From positions 1,325,501 to 1,389,500 of the forward strand of contig JACATO010000691.1 of assembly GCA_018389105.1 (NCBI GenBank): a stretch of DNA of 64,000 nt, in the 5' to 3' direction. The position numbers and the translations under genes are program-made. The stretch is from Nautilus pompilius (taxonomy: Eukaryota > Mollusca > Cephalopoda > Nautilida > Nautilidae). Positions 55,101-60,143 of this stretch are shown one piece after another. The stretch's first letter is position 1. The number at the start of each line of letters is the position of its first letter. Under the pieces are notes generated by a model that saw only the letters and a program-made list of their open reading frames with translations, was not told the DNA's origin and searched no databases.

Positions 55101-58100
55101 ACTGCCACCACAATACTTCATCTCATTTTAAACTGACCAGCAAAGTGTAGAAGATTTTGATGACAGAAGAGCAACAAAGAACATAAAAATGCTGTTTGTA
55201 AAATTGGATTCAAAATAACTTAAAAGGTACTAGAATACTATGATACATCTGCCGACCAAAACAATATTAGTATTAAGTATAAATTGAATTTCAGTATAAT
55301 AGTTTTCAGTTATGCATTTAATACATGTACATTTGGTTTATAACAAAACCAGATTGTAAGAAATCACTAACATTTTTAAAAATCAAGTGCTAACAAAAAT
55401 ACAGAAATTAGTTATAAAATTAATAAAAGTCAGCTTTCTGGGTGTATACACAACAAAAATCTGTTTCTACTGACATATCATATACAAGAAAAGATGGTTA
55501 CTTCCCTTATATCAAATGTATCATGATTACTGATGAACTCCACATACTAAAATAATCTGTGCATCGTAGAAAAAAAAAAAAGCTAATTATATATAAACCT
55601 TTAAAAATTACTACAAAAAACTAATTTATTTTTAAGTTACTTGGAGTAATCTCCCCTTAAATTCTAGATAAAGTTATATAAAATTTTTTTTTTGTTGTTT
55701 GCCAAGTAGATAAAATAAAACTGATTATTTCAGTAATAAATCACCGAAGTTGTGTTACCATCAATTATGAGATGACCTGAATCAGCAATGCTCACCTTTT
55801 CTGACAATCACTATTATTAATTTTTTCTTTGTTGATTCCACCAAGAATCATCATCAATAGTTTCAGAATTCTTGGAATAATTTCTGCCAGATGGAATAAC
55901 ATGCTGTAAAAGGTATTTCCCAATGAAATAGTCAACACATTTTGTGCATTCATTATCAGAACTTATTGAGTGTTTTAACTGAACTATGTGCAGAAATTTA
56001 TCAAAGAAAACATCTACCAGATGATGAGATTCAGAAACAAACAGATGAACCATGTATGGTGCGCATGCACACACACAATGTTATCTACAAATCTTCAAAC
56101 CTCCAACTAATTTCTTTGAAACTTTTTCAAAACACCATTTTCATAGCAAAGCGGCAAACAGAAAGAACATGACACCATAGCTATATTTGTAAACACATTT
56201 CAATTCTGCAAGAAAGTTAATTATCAGTGAGAAAAGTATTAAGAACATTTCACGGACAAAAATTTCAGTAATCTGACATTTCAGAAGTTACAATAAAGTA
56301 CATCTTGGTATTTTCTCAAAATTAAATGGTTAGTTAACTAGCGATTTTAGAACTTTTCAGAAATATTTCCAGCATCGGTCACATCACTATCACAAGACAA
56401 ACAAAAAAAACACTATCGTCACAAGAAAATGTATAAATCTACATGCAAGCTTTATACAATTTTAGAAATGTTGCAGCATCAACATAGTTGGTAATTAAGA
56501 AAATAAAGCATTATAGTACAGTTATATCAAGTTGTTTCTTCCAGGTTTTTAACATCAGCAAAAGTTGAAACAGTGCACATAATTACTGGGAAAATCTTAC
56601 CTTCGTCTAGACACTGATGGTTCAACTTGCATTTCAAAGCCTTGTAATTTATACCCTAAAACAAGATAGAATAGCAACAGATAATGAGGGGTAAAAAGCA
56701 AATAATTTTCATTTAGCTCAGATCTTAGTTAAGTCCAGTGTAGTAGTAGCCTGATTCTTCTTTGTTCATTCTGCTGCTGACATTAATTAAATCGGTCCTA
56801 CCCCATACACTTTGTTTGTTTGTTTGTGTTTTGTATTAAGTCGTAAAATTTACACAGTAATAGAGCAGTAAGCAGGTATCTGAGCCCAGCATTTTATTTG
56901 ATGATTGCAGACAAGATTAGTGGTGGTAGATTTGGTTATACATGTATTACAAATATCATTACTCATCACATTTAAGTTTACTACCAAGTGCACATATCAA
57001 ACCATTAAATTTATTGCACCAATTTCAGATATTCAACACAAATCATTAAAGTTAAAATCAAGCGTATATACCAATTTTTTTTTCTTTTGAAAAACCTTGG
57101 ATTTTATTAAGGCTTTTTTTTTTTTTAGATGTATAAGTTAATCCACTAAATATGTATCAAAAGTGATTTTCAGTCAATAATCAATTGTAATTCATTTTTC
57201 TGATGCTTTACCCGCAGTTTTATTTCCTAAAAAGAAATAGAACTCAGCAGAAGCTGAGGTAAAGTCTTCATCAGGCTCAGCACCCTGGGTCACTTAAACA
57301 TTTTGATATATTAAAAGTACTCCCTTATATCTAATTTTTTGCCTTGCACATAACTTTTTTTTTTTTCCATAAAAGAATTTAAAATCCTACAATGAGACTA
57401 AATTAAGACTGTTACAGATCCATTTATTTTGAGAAAGTGACAAAAATAGCCTCAAGGTTTGCAATCCTAGAAGGGCAGGGGTTTACATTATTGCAGCATT
57501 CTGAAATTCACACATATATATATATTGACGATGTTTGGCTTCCAAGCTGCCCAGATCTGCAATAAAGTGCATACCCCTTTTTTACTTCTCCTTCTAAGCT
57601 GTCCTTATGAGTGGTGGTGGGGAAGGCGCGCATTTGTTTTCATAATAATTCGGGGATGTTGTCTGTCAGCAAAGTAGAGTTACAACATGTCAGCCATGCG
57701 GGCAGCGCGATAATGGAGCCCCCCCCTTCTCTCTCTCCCTCTCTCGCTCAGAGCGCGACATTCCGTTTCGAACATCTCCAGGATTTAGAAAGCTGCTGTT
57801 CACGGTTGACTGCTGTCGGGGAACAAAGGCACCAGGTTTAGGAACTACTACTTTTCTTTTTAAACCCGTGCAGGACTCCGTTAGGCGGCTTCTTTTTTTT
57901 GGCGTTAACAGTCAGTCTGCGCGGAAATTCTCCAGTTATTATTATTATTATTATTATTCGTGACAGGCCTCTTCTGCACTGAACCGTGGCAGCATCGCCG
58001 CCGCCGACAATGGTGGTAATAATCACCGGACGACACATTTTTAAATTATTTTTTTTTTAATTTAAATAAAAAAAAAAAAAAAACAAAAAACAACCCGGCC

Positions 58101-59011
58101 GCCGGCCCGGTGGCCATTAACAGCAGCGACGTAGGTGGAACCCTGCTGACCCCACCCCCCCGGACGGACCGTACGAAGTTTGATAAAATCCCAGAAATAA
58201 GACAAAAAAGTCAGCCCGGGGGAGTGGACGGAAGGCGAAGGAGGAGGGGAGGATCGGCACGCGGAGTTCCCAAACGCCGCAGCCGACACACACCACGGTC
58301 GGGCGTTCGGGTCCTCTGGCGTCGTTAGCAGAAGGGAAACCGGAGAGAGAGAGATGGGGGGGGAGGGGGGGACAAAAAGAATACCGTAAGGGCAAAAAAT
58401 ACGCTCGATAGGGATCGAGATTGAGGAAGAGCTCCGCCTTTAGAGTCGCACCCGTCCAAAAAAGCCGCCGGCTGATTTATTATCCCAATAATAGGCTCCC
58501 CCACACAATCCGTGTTGGAGCCACATGTTCGTGCGGCAGTCGGCGCACGGCCATTTTGAATATCTACCGGCGTCTATGATTACCGGCCAAATTTTTTTTT
58601 CTCCCTATTTCCCCCCCCCCCAACATCCATCTTCCTTAAGAAACCTCCCGACTCTCCCCCCCCCCGTCACGAGCCGCTTTATTTCCTTTTACCATTACTA
58701 TTGCTACTACTTTTTATTACTATTACTACTATTATTATTATTATTATTATGATGGTGGTGGTGGTGGTGATGATGATGATGGTGGTGATGGTTTATCTAA
58801 TGGAAGCTCCCCCGGGGGAGGTGGGGTAGCGCTACTCACCGTGCAGAACGTCTATGGCCTTGTCCAGGTTGGCTTGGTCGGGACAGTCTACAAAAGCGTA
58901 GTTGGTCTTCAGCAAGATGTGGCTGCATTCGATCCCCTGCTCCCTGAACAGGCTACTCAGCGTTCCGTCTGTGATGTTCGGCGGCAGGTTCCCAATGTAA
59001 AGTTTGAACAT
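1..59011 (-). CDS. IGF2BP: IGF2BP/IMP mRNA-binding protein gene, 15 exons, 3' part outside window
   Basis: Joining 15 minus-strand exons gives one open frame of 475 codons plus one base, with matching phases at every junction and GT/AG splice sites throughout. Domains by residue: RRM1 about 2-73 (RNP2 LYIGNL at 4-9, RNP1-like YAFVDC at 39-44), RRM2 about 80-150 (IQIRNV and GVVYVTY), KH1 about 172-240 (GKQG at 187-190), KH2 about 250-330 (GKRG at 267-270), a disordered linker 336-412, and KH3 from about 413 (GSKG at 429-432). This order of two RRMs followed by KH domains is specific to the IGF2BP/IMP/VICKZ family, whose members bind mRNAs in cytoplasmic granules and control their localisation, stability and translation. 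The family normally has four KH domains in about 560-600 residues, so the end of KH3, KH4 and the stop lie beyond position 1. Drosophila Imp lacks RRM1; this gene keeps it. Family assignment is seen directly; the cellular role is from family knowledge. Confidence 0.96.
324..494 (-). CDS. IGF2BP: IGF2BP coding exon 14: linker end and KH3 core (GSKG)
   Basis: A 171-base exon of 57 codons, residues 391-447. A P/Q-rich stretch (PNPQPPQQQPE) leads into VCYLYIPERTVGSIIGSKG, the KH3 strand, helix and GxxG loop (GSKG at 429-432; vertebrates have GKKG after VHLFIPAQAVGAII). Ends NARIK. Acceptor TTGTCAG, donor GTAAGT; phase 0 at both ends. Confidence 0.95.
495..2184 (-). other. IGF2BP intron 13
   Basis: 1.7 kb of AT-rich sequence with a poly-A run near 520. 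Nothing else recognised. Intron 14 (86-323) is 238 bases and featureless. Confidence 0.75.
2185..2256 (-). CDS. IGF2BP: IGF2BP coding exon 13: charged linker, in-frame exon
   Basis: A 72-base exon of 24 codons, residues 367-390, phase 0 at both ends, starting EQGSVNEREREGILHSLALY. Acceptor TTGTCAG and donor GTAGGT are present and the frame is open across it. Family members show little conservation here, so this exon is supported by splice sites, frame and position rather than by homology. A cassette exon is possible. Confidence 0.78.
2560..3297 (+). mobile_element. Tc1-like transposase relic
   Basis: The plus strand encodes broken Tc1/mariner (DD34E-type) transposase. Near 2998 the frame reads EDNARPH, matching the second catalytic block (DNARPH). 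At 3064-3120 the segment WPVCSPELNHTGNVWDALRR matches the third block (WPA-SPDLNPIEHVWDALGRR), followed by a helix around LQELQISLRQW. Stops and frameshifts break it into several frames, so it is a dead copy. Inverted ends were not identified. Confidence 0.85.
3966..3983. repeat. (AG)n microsatellite
   Basis: Nine AG units in intron 12. Confidence 0.85.
4455..5587 (+). mobile_element. Mariner transposon fossil with intact ends and TA duplication
   Basis: About 1.13 kb bounded by near-perfect inverted repeats of at least 30 bases: the left end begins TTAGGTTGTTACAAAAGTTT and the right end, read inward, TTAGGTCGTTACAAAAGTTT. Both sides carry the TA target dinucleotide (4453-4454 and 5588-5589). 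Inside, the plus strand encodes mariner transposase pieces in shifting frames: WVPHELNEQQQNR, a CYEKW block where the family has CDEKW (first catalytic Asp apparently lost), DARPHVAKL, and PHPAYSPDLSPTDYHL. It is inactive and lies in intron 12, opposite to the host gene. Confidence 0.92.
6308..6400 (-). CDS. IGF2BP: IGF2BP coding exon 12: KH2-KH3 linker, in-frame exon
   Basis: A 93-base exon of 31 codons, residues 336-366, phase 0 at both ends. Starts YQPMSLGLPAFAMMPGINSF and continues rich in P, M, G and Y. This is the low-complexity linker between KH2 and KH3; vertebrate IGF2BPs have a comparable G/P/L-rich stretch (…LIPGLNLNALGLF). Acceptor TTTTCAG, donor GTAAGT. Because it is symmetrical it could be skipped without a frameshift. 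Confidence 0.9.
7508..7860 (+). repeat. Interspersed repeat, copy A
   Basis: Shares three ordered blocks with a reversed copy at 17.56-17.90 kb: CATATTCTGGTTGAAGAG, TTTCTAAGGCACTAACAAG followed by a TACT-CTGTCAG-TGGCC segment, and a CTTGTCAC-CTTGCCA-AAGAAA segment. Spacing is similar in both. Non-coding; possibly a SINE or a non-autonomous DNA transposon. Confidence 0.7.
8140..8460 (+). mobile_element. Short Tc1-like transposase relic
   Basis: Plus-strand fragments match the end of Tc1 transposase: MDVNAP near 8268 (DNAP block) and, in another frame, WPAQAQDISPTKHVWDILG near 8297-8353 (WPAQSPDLNPIEHVWDILG). Heavily decayed, no ends recognised. Confidence 0.75.
8584..8640 (-). repeat. Interspersed repeat, short copy C
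   Basis: Only the first block of the family (CTGTAGT-CTT-ATGGTATG followed by GGTTGAAGAGGA on the minus strand) is present, closest to copy B. Confidence 0.55.
14802..15770. mobile_element. Inverted-repeat-flanked insertion inside the Tigger relic
   Basis: Two arms of about 65-70 bases in opposite orientation bound this block: about 14802-14875 and 15695-15770. Both contain the core GGGTTAATTCTGA, then TTCAGATTTG, in opposite directions, and both keep a peptide NLKSELT when read outward. The block lies exactly where Tigger homology is interrupted, so it is best read as a younger insertion, perhaps a non-autonomous element. It carries a fragment of a different gene family (next entry). Arm identity is estimated by eye and a precise boundary or target duplication is not resolved. 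Confidence 0.6.
15062..15600 (-). pseudogene. Gene fragment of a repeated invertebrate protein family (PPLHIK type)
   Basis: The minus strand encodes, in two frames, VRPQRIFLPPLHIK near 15480 and then LNPLEVFKLVVDNFLGNHKA near 15340, EEMGCRMSLKLDSLPANHGA, VSDEHGERFYQHTQAMETLY and a stop near 15105. I recognise this combination (PPLHIKLGL…FLGNHKA-NY…M-CRMSLK-HFL-SHLDFFP…HGERFHQD) from uncharacterised proteins that occur in many copies in insect, hydrozoan and other invertebrate genomes; function unknown. The copy lacks the LGLMKQFVK core and SHLD segment and is frameshifted, so it is a pseudogene. Confidence 0.65.
16526..16549. repeat. (TA)n microsatellite
   Basis: About eleven TA units, close to the right end of the Tigger relic. 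Confidence 0.85.
17545..17910 (-). repeat. Interspersed repeat, copy B
   Basis: Reverse-orientation counterpart of the repeat at 7508-7860 with the same three blocks in the same order on the minus strand. It also ends with a short A/T homopolymer. Confidence 0.7.
18345..19330 (+). mobile_element. Tc1-like transposon relic
   Basis: A roughly 1 kb stretch with scattered plus-strand homology along a Tc1 transposase: DTDKQQ…, then NDPKHTANVMKNYLDHKETD followed by GTLTKMPLPAQ near 19043-19145 (family: QDNDPKHTAN-VKNYLDRK and WPAQSPDLN), and a C-terminal segment near 19240-19270 resembling W-x-NIPQDV. Several stops and indels. Long inverted ends were not identified. Confidence 0.82.
23871..24012 (-). 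CDS. IGF2BP: IGF2BP coding exon 11: end of KH2
   Basis: A 142-base exon, residues 288-335. Contains RVITVKGSVDSMSKAEKII, the third strand and C-terminal helix of KH2 (family: RTITVKGSVEACCRAE-EI), followed by a helix ending DAQQMA (family: ENDVAAM). Acceptor CTATAG, donor GTGAGT; ends in phase 0 before the 17.5 kb intron. Confidence 0.95.
25980..26960 (+). mobile_element. Tc1-like transposon relic
   Basis: Plus-strand fragments in order along a Tc1 transposase: a WSQVLFSDECNFN segment near 26500-26540 (family WS-VLFSDESRF, first catalytic Asp in SDE kept), FMDNNAIAHQARM near 26663-26700 (family FMDDNAPAHRAR, second block), and a third-block remnant around 26740-26800. Broken by stops and shifts. 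This lies in intron 10. Confidence 0.82.
28720..29975 (-). mobile_element. MULE transposon relic with FLYWCH finger
   Basis: Minus-strand fragments fit one transposase from N to C terminus. Near 29965-29800: SLRNGKKLVEDFNYICEK, then in the next frame CKAGMHTCKDEECKIVKSVG and a broken HNH, i.e. a FLYWCH zinc finger. Next NAARSVISKVTTNLNECALA and a D-E-rich segment near 29590-29800, then EYYKLGYVDQFLQFDS and TFKYNPYVYCHLYTL near 29540-29400, and finally NNIEGFHNAFQSSVTKVHPN near 28870, the conserved block after the catalytic core of Mutator-like elements. Stops and frameshifts show it is dead. Its orientation matches the host gene. Confidence 0.8.
30663..30930 (-). repeat. Dispersed repeat, copy 1 (pair with 42.5 kb)
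   Basis: On the minus strand this matches the plus strand at 42545-42780 over about 230 bases: CAGGTTATCTGCGAGCAATC, CAGTGTTTTCACA-CCC-TCTGTTTGAA, and TATGCTGCACAAATGCAGAG followed by a GGCAG-CACAC-AGA-AACACCTG segment. The frame MQRQAGSTPDNTW here parallels MQREAATLDNTC there, so both could derive from an unknown element protein. Confidence 0.65.
31090..31135. repeat. (TG)n microsatellite, CA repeat on transcript strand
   Basis: About 22 TG units with one TA interruption. On the IGF2BP transcript this is a CA repeat about 180 bases downstream of the exon-10 donor. Confidence 0.92.
31318..31434 (-). CDS. IGF2BP: IGF2BP coding exon 10: KH2 core with GKRG loop
   Basis: A 117-base exon, residues 249-287 plus two bases. 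Reads ECPLRVLCPNSLCGRMIGKR and onward to SHIVVS; the GxxG loop is GKRG at 267-270 where the family usually has GKEG. Acceptor TCTAG, donor GTAACT. A (CA)n tract on the transcript strand lies about 180 bases downstream of the donor. Confidence 0.96.
31435..32318 (-). other. IGF2BP intron 9
   Basis: 884 bases between exons 10 and 9, AT-rich; no gene or repeat recognised. Confidence 0.75.
32319..32413 (-). CDS. IGF2BP: IGF2BP coding exon 9: end of KH1
   Basis: A 95-base exon, residues 218-248 plus two bases. Starts LVTIKGSPESCTTACK and ends with a helix rich in E, Q and V: strand 3 and C-terminal helix of KH1 (family: VTIHGTPEGCSAACK). Acceptor GTTCAG, donor GTAAGT. Confidence 0.95.
33128..34460 (+). 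mobile_element. piggyBac transposon fossil with TTAA at both ends
   Basis: About 1.33 kb flanked by TTAA at 33124-33127 and 34461-34464. The ends are related inverted repeats: left CTCTCTCATAATCGGA, right (read inward) CCCTTTCATGGCCGGA. From an ATG at 33385 the plus strand encodes piggyBac transposase in shifting frames: YSSNSDSEGFNEDVENP, RDFVDLITKETNKY near 33730, FFGVTIIIGISNLPEMQHYW near 33835-33892 (family FFG-LI-MGI-RLP-M--YWS), ISRNRHKSILQYLHLNDANK near 33940, and NISVDEALVKFKG near 34080, which keeps the first catalytic Asp. The rest of the catalytic domain is missing, so the copy is internally deleted and dead. Confidence 0.88.
34247..34288. repeat. (GCAC)n-(AC)n microsatellite inside piggyBac fossil
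   Basis: About seven GCAC units passing into CA repeats. It sits where the catalytic half of the transposase should be. Confidence 0.9.
34906..34948 (-). CDS. IGF2BP: IGF2BP coding exon 8: KH1 strand/variable loop (small exon)
   Basis: Only 43 bases, residues 203-217, reading RIDVHRPPDNSAPET. Corresponds to strand 2 and the variable loop of KH1 (family: RIDVHRKENAGAAEK). Acceptor AAATAG, donor GTAAGT; phase is consistent with both neighbours (AG+A in, phase 0 out). Confidence 0.94.
34949..38160 (-). other. IGF2BP intron 7 (3.2 kb)
   Basis: Between KH1 exons 7 and 8. AT-rich; the segment about 36.6-37.4 kb has a more even base composition than its surroundings and could be an old transposon, but no family is recognisable. 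Confidence 0.6.
38161..38247 (-). CDS. IGF2BP: IGF2BP coding exon 7: KH1 core with GKQG loop
   Basis: An 87-base exon, residues 174-202 plus two bases. The sequence ILVGREYVGAIIGKQGQTIK is nearly the textbook KH1 of this family; the RNA-binding GxxG loop is GKQG at residues 187-190. Polypyrimidine tract plus TTCAG acceptor, donor GTAAAT. Confidence 0.96.
38475..38492. repeat. (TATG)n microsatellite
   Basis: Four TATG units in intron 6, between KH1 exon 7 and exon 6. Confidence 0.8.
38594..38679 (-). CDS. IGF2BP: IGF2BP coding exon 6: end of RRM2 and linker to KH1
   Basis: An 86-base exon, residues 146-173 plus two bases. Begins VDFVGNRIRNNRMNNN and ends VQDIPLR, the entry strand of KH1 (family: DFPLRILV). 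The Asn/Arg-rich spacer is short. Acceptor TTTTAG, donor GTAAAG. Confidence 0.94.
38680..39774 (-). other. IGF2BP intron 5
   Basis: 1.1 kb between exons 6 and 5; AT-rich, nothing recognised. Introns 3 (168 bases), 4 (358 bases) and 6 (346 bases) nearby are short and equally featureless apart from a (TATG)n run in intron 6. Confidence 0.75.
39775..39823 (-). CDS. IGF2BP: IGF2BP coding exon 5: helix 2 of RRM2
   Basis: A 49-base exon, residues 129-145, reading QAVTQLNGYDFHGSILK (first codon split CA+G). It matches the helix-2/strand-4 region of RRM2 (A-x-x-x-L-N/S-G-x-x-F/Y-x-x-S-x-x-K). Acceptor TTCAG, donor GTAAGA; ends in phase 0. Confidence 0.94.
40182..40236 (-). CDS. IGF2BP: IGF2BP coding exon 4: RNP1 region of RRM2
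   Basis: A 55-base exon, residues 111-128 plus two bases, reading AGAEGVVYVTYDNPELAQ. GVVYVTY occupies the RNP1 strand position; as in other IGF2BPs, RRM2 lacks the canonical aromatic RNP1 pattern (vertebrates have VVNVTY). Acceptor AACAG, donor GTAAGT. Intron 3 upstream is only 168 bases. Confidence 0.94.
40405..40508 (-). CDS. IGF2BP: IGF2BP coding exon 3: first half of RRM2
   Basis: A 104-base exon, residues 77-110 with a split codon at each end. It starts KTNKIQIRNVPTHIS, which is the RNP2 strand of RRM2 (family consensus KIQIRNIP), and continues through helix 1 and the second strand (GNVQRCDL). Acceptor GCAG, donor GTAAGT. Phase continues exactly from exon 2 (AG+A). Confidence 0.95.
42545..42785 (+). 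repeat. Dispersed repeat, copy 2 (pair with 30.7 kb)
   Basis: Plus-strand counterpart of the 30663-30930 repeat, roughly three-quarters identical by eye. Family unknown to me. Confidence 0.65.
45551..45568. repeat. (AC)n microsatellite
   Basis: Nine AC units in intron 2. Confidence 0.85.
46830..47105 (+). repeat. LTR-like or other repeat block
   Basis: A stretch of balanced composition in AT-rich surroundings, with GTCGGAGGTGTGCTGCTGCT near its start, an ATGAAATAAAAACT polyadenylation-like signal near 47050 and a GAGCCACTGTCTGACTCTT segment near its end. This layout is common in the 3' half of retrotransposon LTRs. No second copy is in the window, so the call is tentative. Confidence 0.35.
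47640..49400 (-). mobile_element. Ty3/gypsy retrotransposon pol relic
   Basis: Minus-strand fragments follow gypsy pol order. A segment ITLKPDVVPVQRPAP near 48830 matches the entry to the reverse transcriptase; EVIREVPEP then FNFYKGLLNHLAKYIELIE near 48420-48290 matches the RT connection (V-x-DFP-P…FLG--N-YR); and TDYKKGTENVAANYLSHLE near 47915-47860 matches the RNase H end (T-DIRHV-G-DNVVAD-LSRIE). The first catalytic and YxDD regions are eroded by stops and indels. LTRs were not found next to it, and the orientation matches the host gene. Confidence 0.78.
54335..54358. repeat. Poly-T tract
   Basis: About 22-23 consecutive T, which is poly-A on the transcript strand. It could be the tail of a retroposed copy, but no body is recognisable next to it. 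Confidence 0.8.
54776..54843. repeat. Poly-C / poly-G inverted pair
   Basis: C10 at 54776-54785 and G12 at 54832-54843 face each other across 46 bases and could form a GC-only stem in RNA. Runs this long are error-prone in assemblies. Confidence 0.8.
56601..56655 (-). CDS. IGF2BP: IGF2BP coding exon 2: end of RRM1
   Basis: A 55-base exon, residues 58-75 plus two bases of codon 76, reading YKLQGFEMQVEPSVSRR. This corresponds to the last beta strand of RRM1 and the short basic link to RRM2 (the family typically has a V-x-x-SVSK segment here). Acceptor TTTTAG and donor GTAAGA are clear. Followed by a 16 kb intron. Confidence 0.95.
57936..57958. repeat. (TTA)n microsatellite
   Basis: Seven TTA units in intron 1 near the edge of the GC-rich island. 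Confidence 0.85.
58693..58793. repeat. Compound (TTA)n-(GGT)n-(GAT)n microsatellite in intron 1
   Basis: A change from TTA/CTA units to TTATTA, then GGT units, then GAT and GGT units, ending about 50 bases downstream of the exon-1 donor on the transcript strand. Confidence 0.85.
58840..59011 (-). CDS. IGF2BP: IGF2BP coding exon 1: start codon and most of RRM1
   Basis: Encodes residues 1-57 plus one base. The start MFKLYIGNLPPNITDG matches the conserved N terminus of the family, which begins immediately at the RNP2 strand, so the ATG at 59011 is the expected start; it has an A at -3. The RNP1-like strand reads YAFVDC. The exon ends CACG followed by donor GTGAGT. Base composition is far more GC-rich than the other exons because it sits in the GC-rich 5' island. 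Confidence 0.96.
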
Positions 59012-59079
59012 GCTAGACCCGTGTCCGGAGGCGGAGGGAGGAGGCGGCGGCCGAGCTCTGAGAACCGACGACGACGACT

Positions 59080-59156
59080 GAGGGAGGAGGAGGAGGGAGT
59101 TGTAGTAGTAGTGGTGGTGGTAGTGTGTAGTGGTGGTGGTGGTGGTAGTAGTACTA
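59080..59156. repeat. Purine/GGT-GTA trinucleotide repeat in 5' UTR
   Basis: Imperfect GGA, GTA and GGT repeats just upstream of the IGF2BP start codon; on the transcript strand it is a CCT/TAC/ACC-rich pyrimidine tract in the probable 5' UTR. Confidence 0.75.
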
Positions 59157-59286
59157 TGCTGCGAGAGTTGTGTGTGAGCCGTGGAAAAAAAAAAAGTGGG
59201 TGTTCTGCGAACTGGCGTTCAGCGTAGTGATACCACCACCGCGGCGGCGGCGGCGGCCGATTTGCTCTTTCGGCCCGGTAGGTTAA

Positions 59287-59333
59287 GGAGAGAGAGAGAG
59301 AGAGAGAGCGCGTGTGGGGGGGGGGGGGGGGGG
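59287..59333. repeat. (AG)n plus poly-G tract
   Basis: An (AG)11 run at 59287-59308 followed by CGCGTGTG and a G homopolymer of about 19 bases (59315-59333). Length of the G run may be an assembly estimate. Confidence 0.85.
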
Positions 59334-59350
59334 AGGGAAACGGAACCGCC

Positions 59351-59381
59351 GGCGGGGCGGGGCGGGGCGGGGCGGGGCGGG
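59351..59381. repeat. (GGGGC)n tract, GC-box-like and G-quadruplex-prone
   Basis: Five GGGGC units in tandem with flanking GGC and GGG, about 340 bases upstream of the IGF2BP ATG. Tandem GGGGCGG is the core of an Sp1/KLF box, and runs of four G separated by single bases fit the G-quadruplex pattern on the plus (template-opposite) strand. It is followed by a CT-rich 5' UTR on the transcript strand. Confidence 0.8.
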
Positions 59382-59430
59382 TGGAGGAGAGAAATAAATT
59401 CTTGCTGCTTCTCAGGTTCCCCCCCCCTAC

Positions 59431-59452
59431 CATCATCATCATCATCATCATC
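59431..59452. repeat. (ATC)n microsatellite
   Basis: Seven CAT/ATC units next to an eight-C run, inside the GC-rich 5' island. On the transcript strand it encodes the Met run of the out-of-frame upstream ORF. Confidence 0.85.
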
Positions 59453-59888
59453 CCCGCGTCCATAGGCAGGGAACCTTCAGCCGGCACGCGAACGCTCGCC
59501 GAATAACCGCTTCGGAGGGACTTCGCTTGGGGGGGGTGGGGGACTTCGTCGCCGTTGTTGTTGTTTTTTTTCTTCCTTCCTTCTAATTATCTGCCCACCC
59601 TTCCTCTCTATCCGTCGACATCCGCACCCACCCTCCCCTACCTCCTGGAGTGGACTCGCCCGATCCTACGTTCCAACAGTCAAACTCCCACGTGGCCATG
59701 AAATGCGCCAAATTTCCGTGGAACTACATTCGCTCGTAGTGAGGTCGCTGCCGCCCGCAACCGCGTCCCCCCTCCCCCGGGGGGGGGGCACCGAAAACAC
59801 CCCCGCCGGGGCTACTCCACCCGATGCATACTTTTTACCTACTTTTTGTGTTTTCCCCCCCTCATTCTGCGCATTTTCCGTCAAGTAT

Positions 59889-59911
59889 TTATATATATAT
59901 ATATATATATT
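59889..59911. repeat. (TA)n microsatellite upstream of gene
   Basis: About eleven TA units at the upstream edge of the GC-rich island. Confidence 0.85.
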
Positions 59912-60108
59912 TACGCTTCCACGTGGCTTCTATCTTTGGACGGCGCATGACGCAAACAGTTCCGAATCCTAGATCGAGTACACGAACTCGCTACCCCCCC
60001 CCCCGGACATTCTCCGGTGGAGAGAAAATCTCTTTAAAAAATATAAATAATACCAATTAACGTCTAAGTAGTTAGAAACGTTTTTAATTAACCATGCCAA
60101 AGTAGAAG

Positions 60109-60138
<30 letters not shown>
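60109..60138. repeat. (AC)n microsatellite upstream of gene
   Basis: About fourteen AC units followed by ATATATA, in the AT-rich sequence upstream of the promoter region. Confidence 0.85.

Positions 60139-60143
<5 letters not shown>

Larger units (their letters stand above)
40509..56600 (-). other. IGF2BP intron 2 (16 kb)
   Basis: Separates RRM1 from RRM2. Contains the gypsy pol relic (47.7-49.4 kb), a repeat copy at 42.5-42.8 kb, an LTR-like block at 46.8-47.1 kb and microsatellites. Several stretches (41.3-41.6, 43.7-44.0, 52.5-53.4, 53.6-54.0 kb) look less random than the surrounding AT-rich sequence and may be old repeats, but I cannot name them. Confidence 0.7.
56656..58839 (-). other. 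IGF2BP intron 1
   Basis: 2.2 kb between the two RRM1 exons. The upstream half is the GC-rich island; the rest is AT-rich with poly-T runs. Apart from the microsatellites listed I see no gene or recognisable transposon. Confidence 0.8.
57600..59900 (-). promoter_or_regulatory. GC/CpG-rich island around exon 1: probable promoter and 5' UTR
   Basis: Base composition switches from about one-third GC in the introns to strongly GC-rich with many CpGs here, and the start codon of the IGF2BP gene lies inside. The tract contains repeated GGGGC units that resemble tandem GC boxes (59351-59381), G and C homopolymers, CT-rich 5' UTR-like sequence just upstream of the ATG, and several trinucleotide repeats. 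No transcription start can be fixed from the sequence. An out-of-frame minus-strand ATG at 59487 opens a 176-codon frame that overlaps the main start and closes at 58957. Confidence 0.6.

Noticed and set aside
58110..59465. Several plus-strand ORFs of 70-130 codons across the GC island
   Set aside because: Arg/Gly/Val-rich repeats produced by GC-rich simple sequence; GC-rich DNA is stop-poor. The real coding exon here is on the minus strand.
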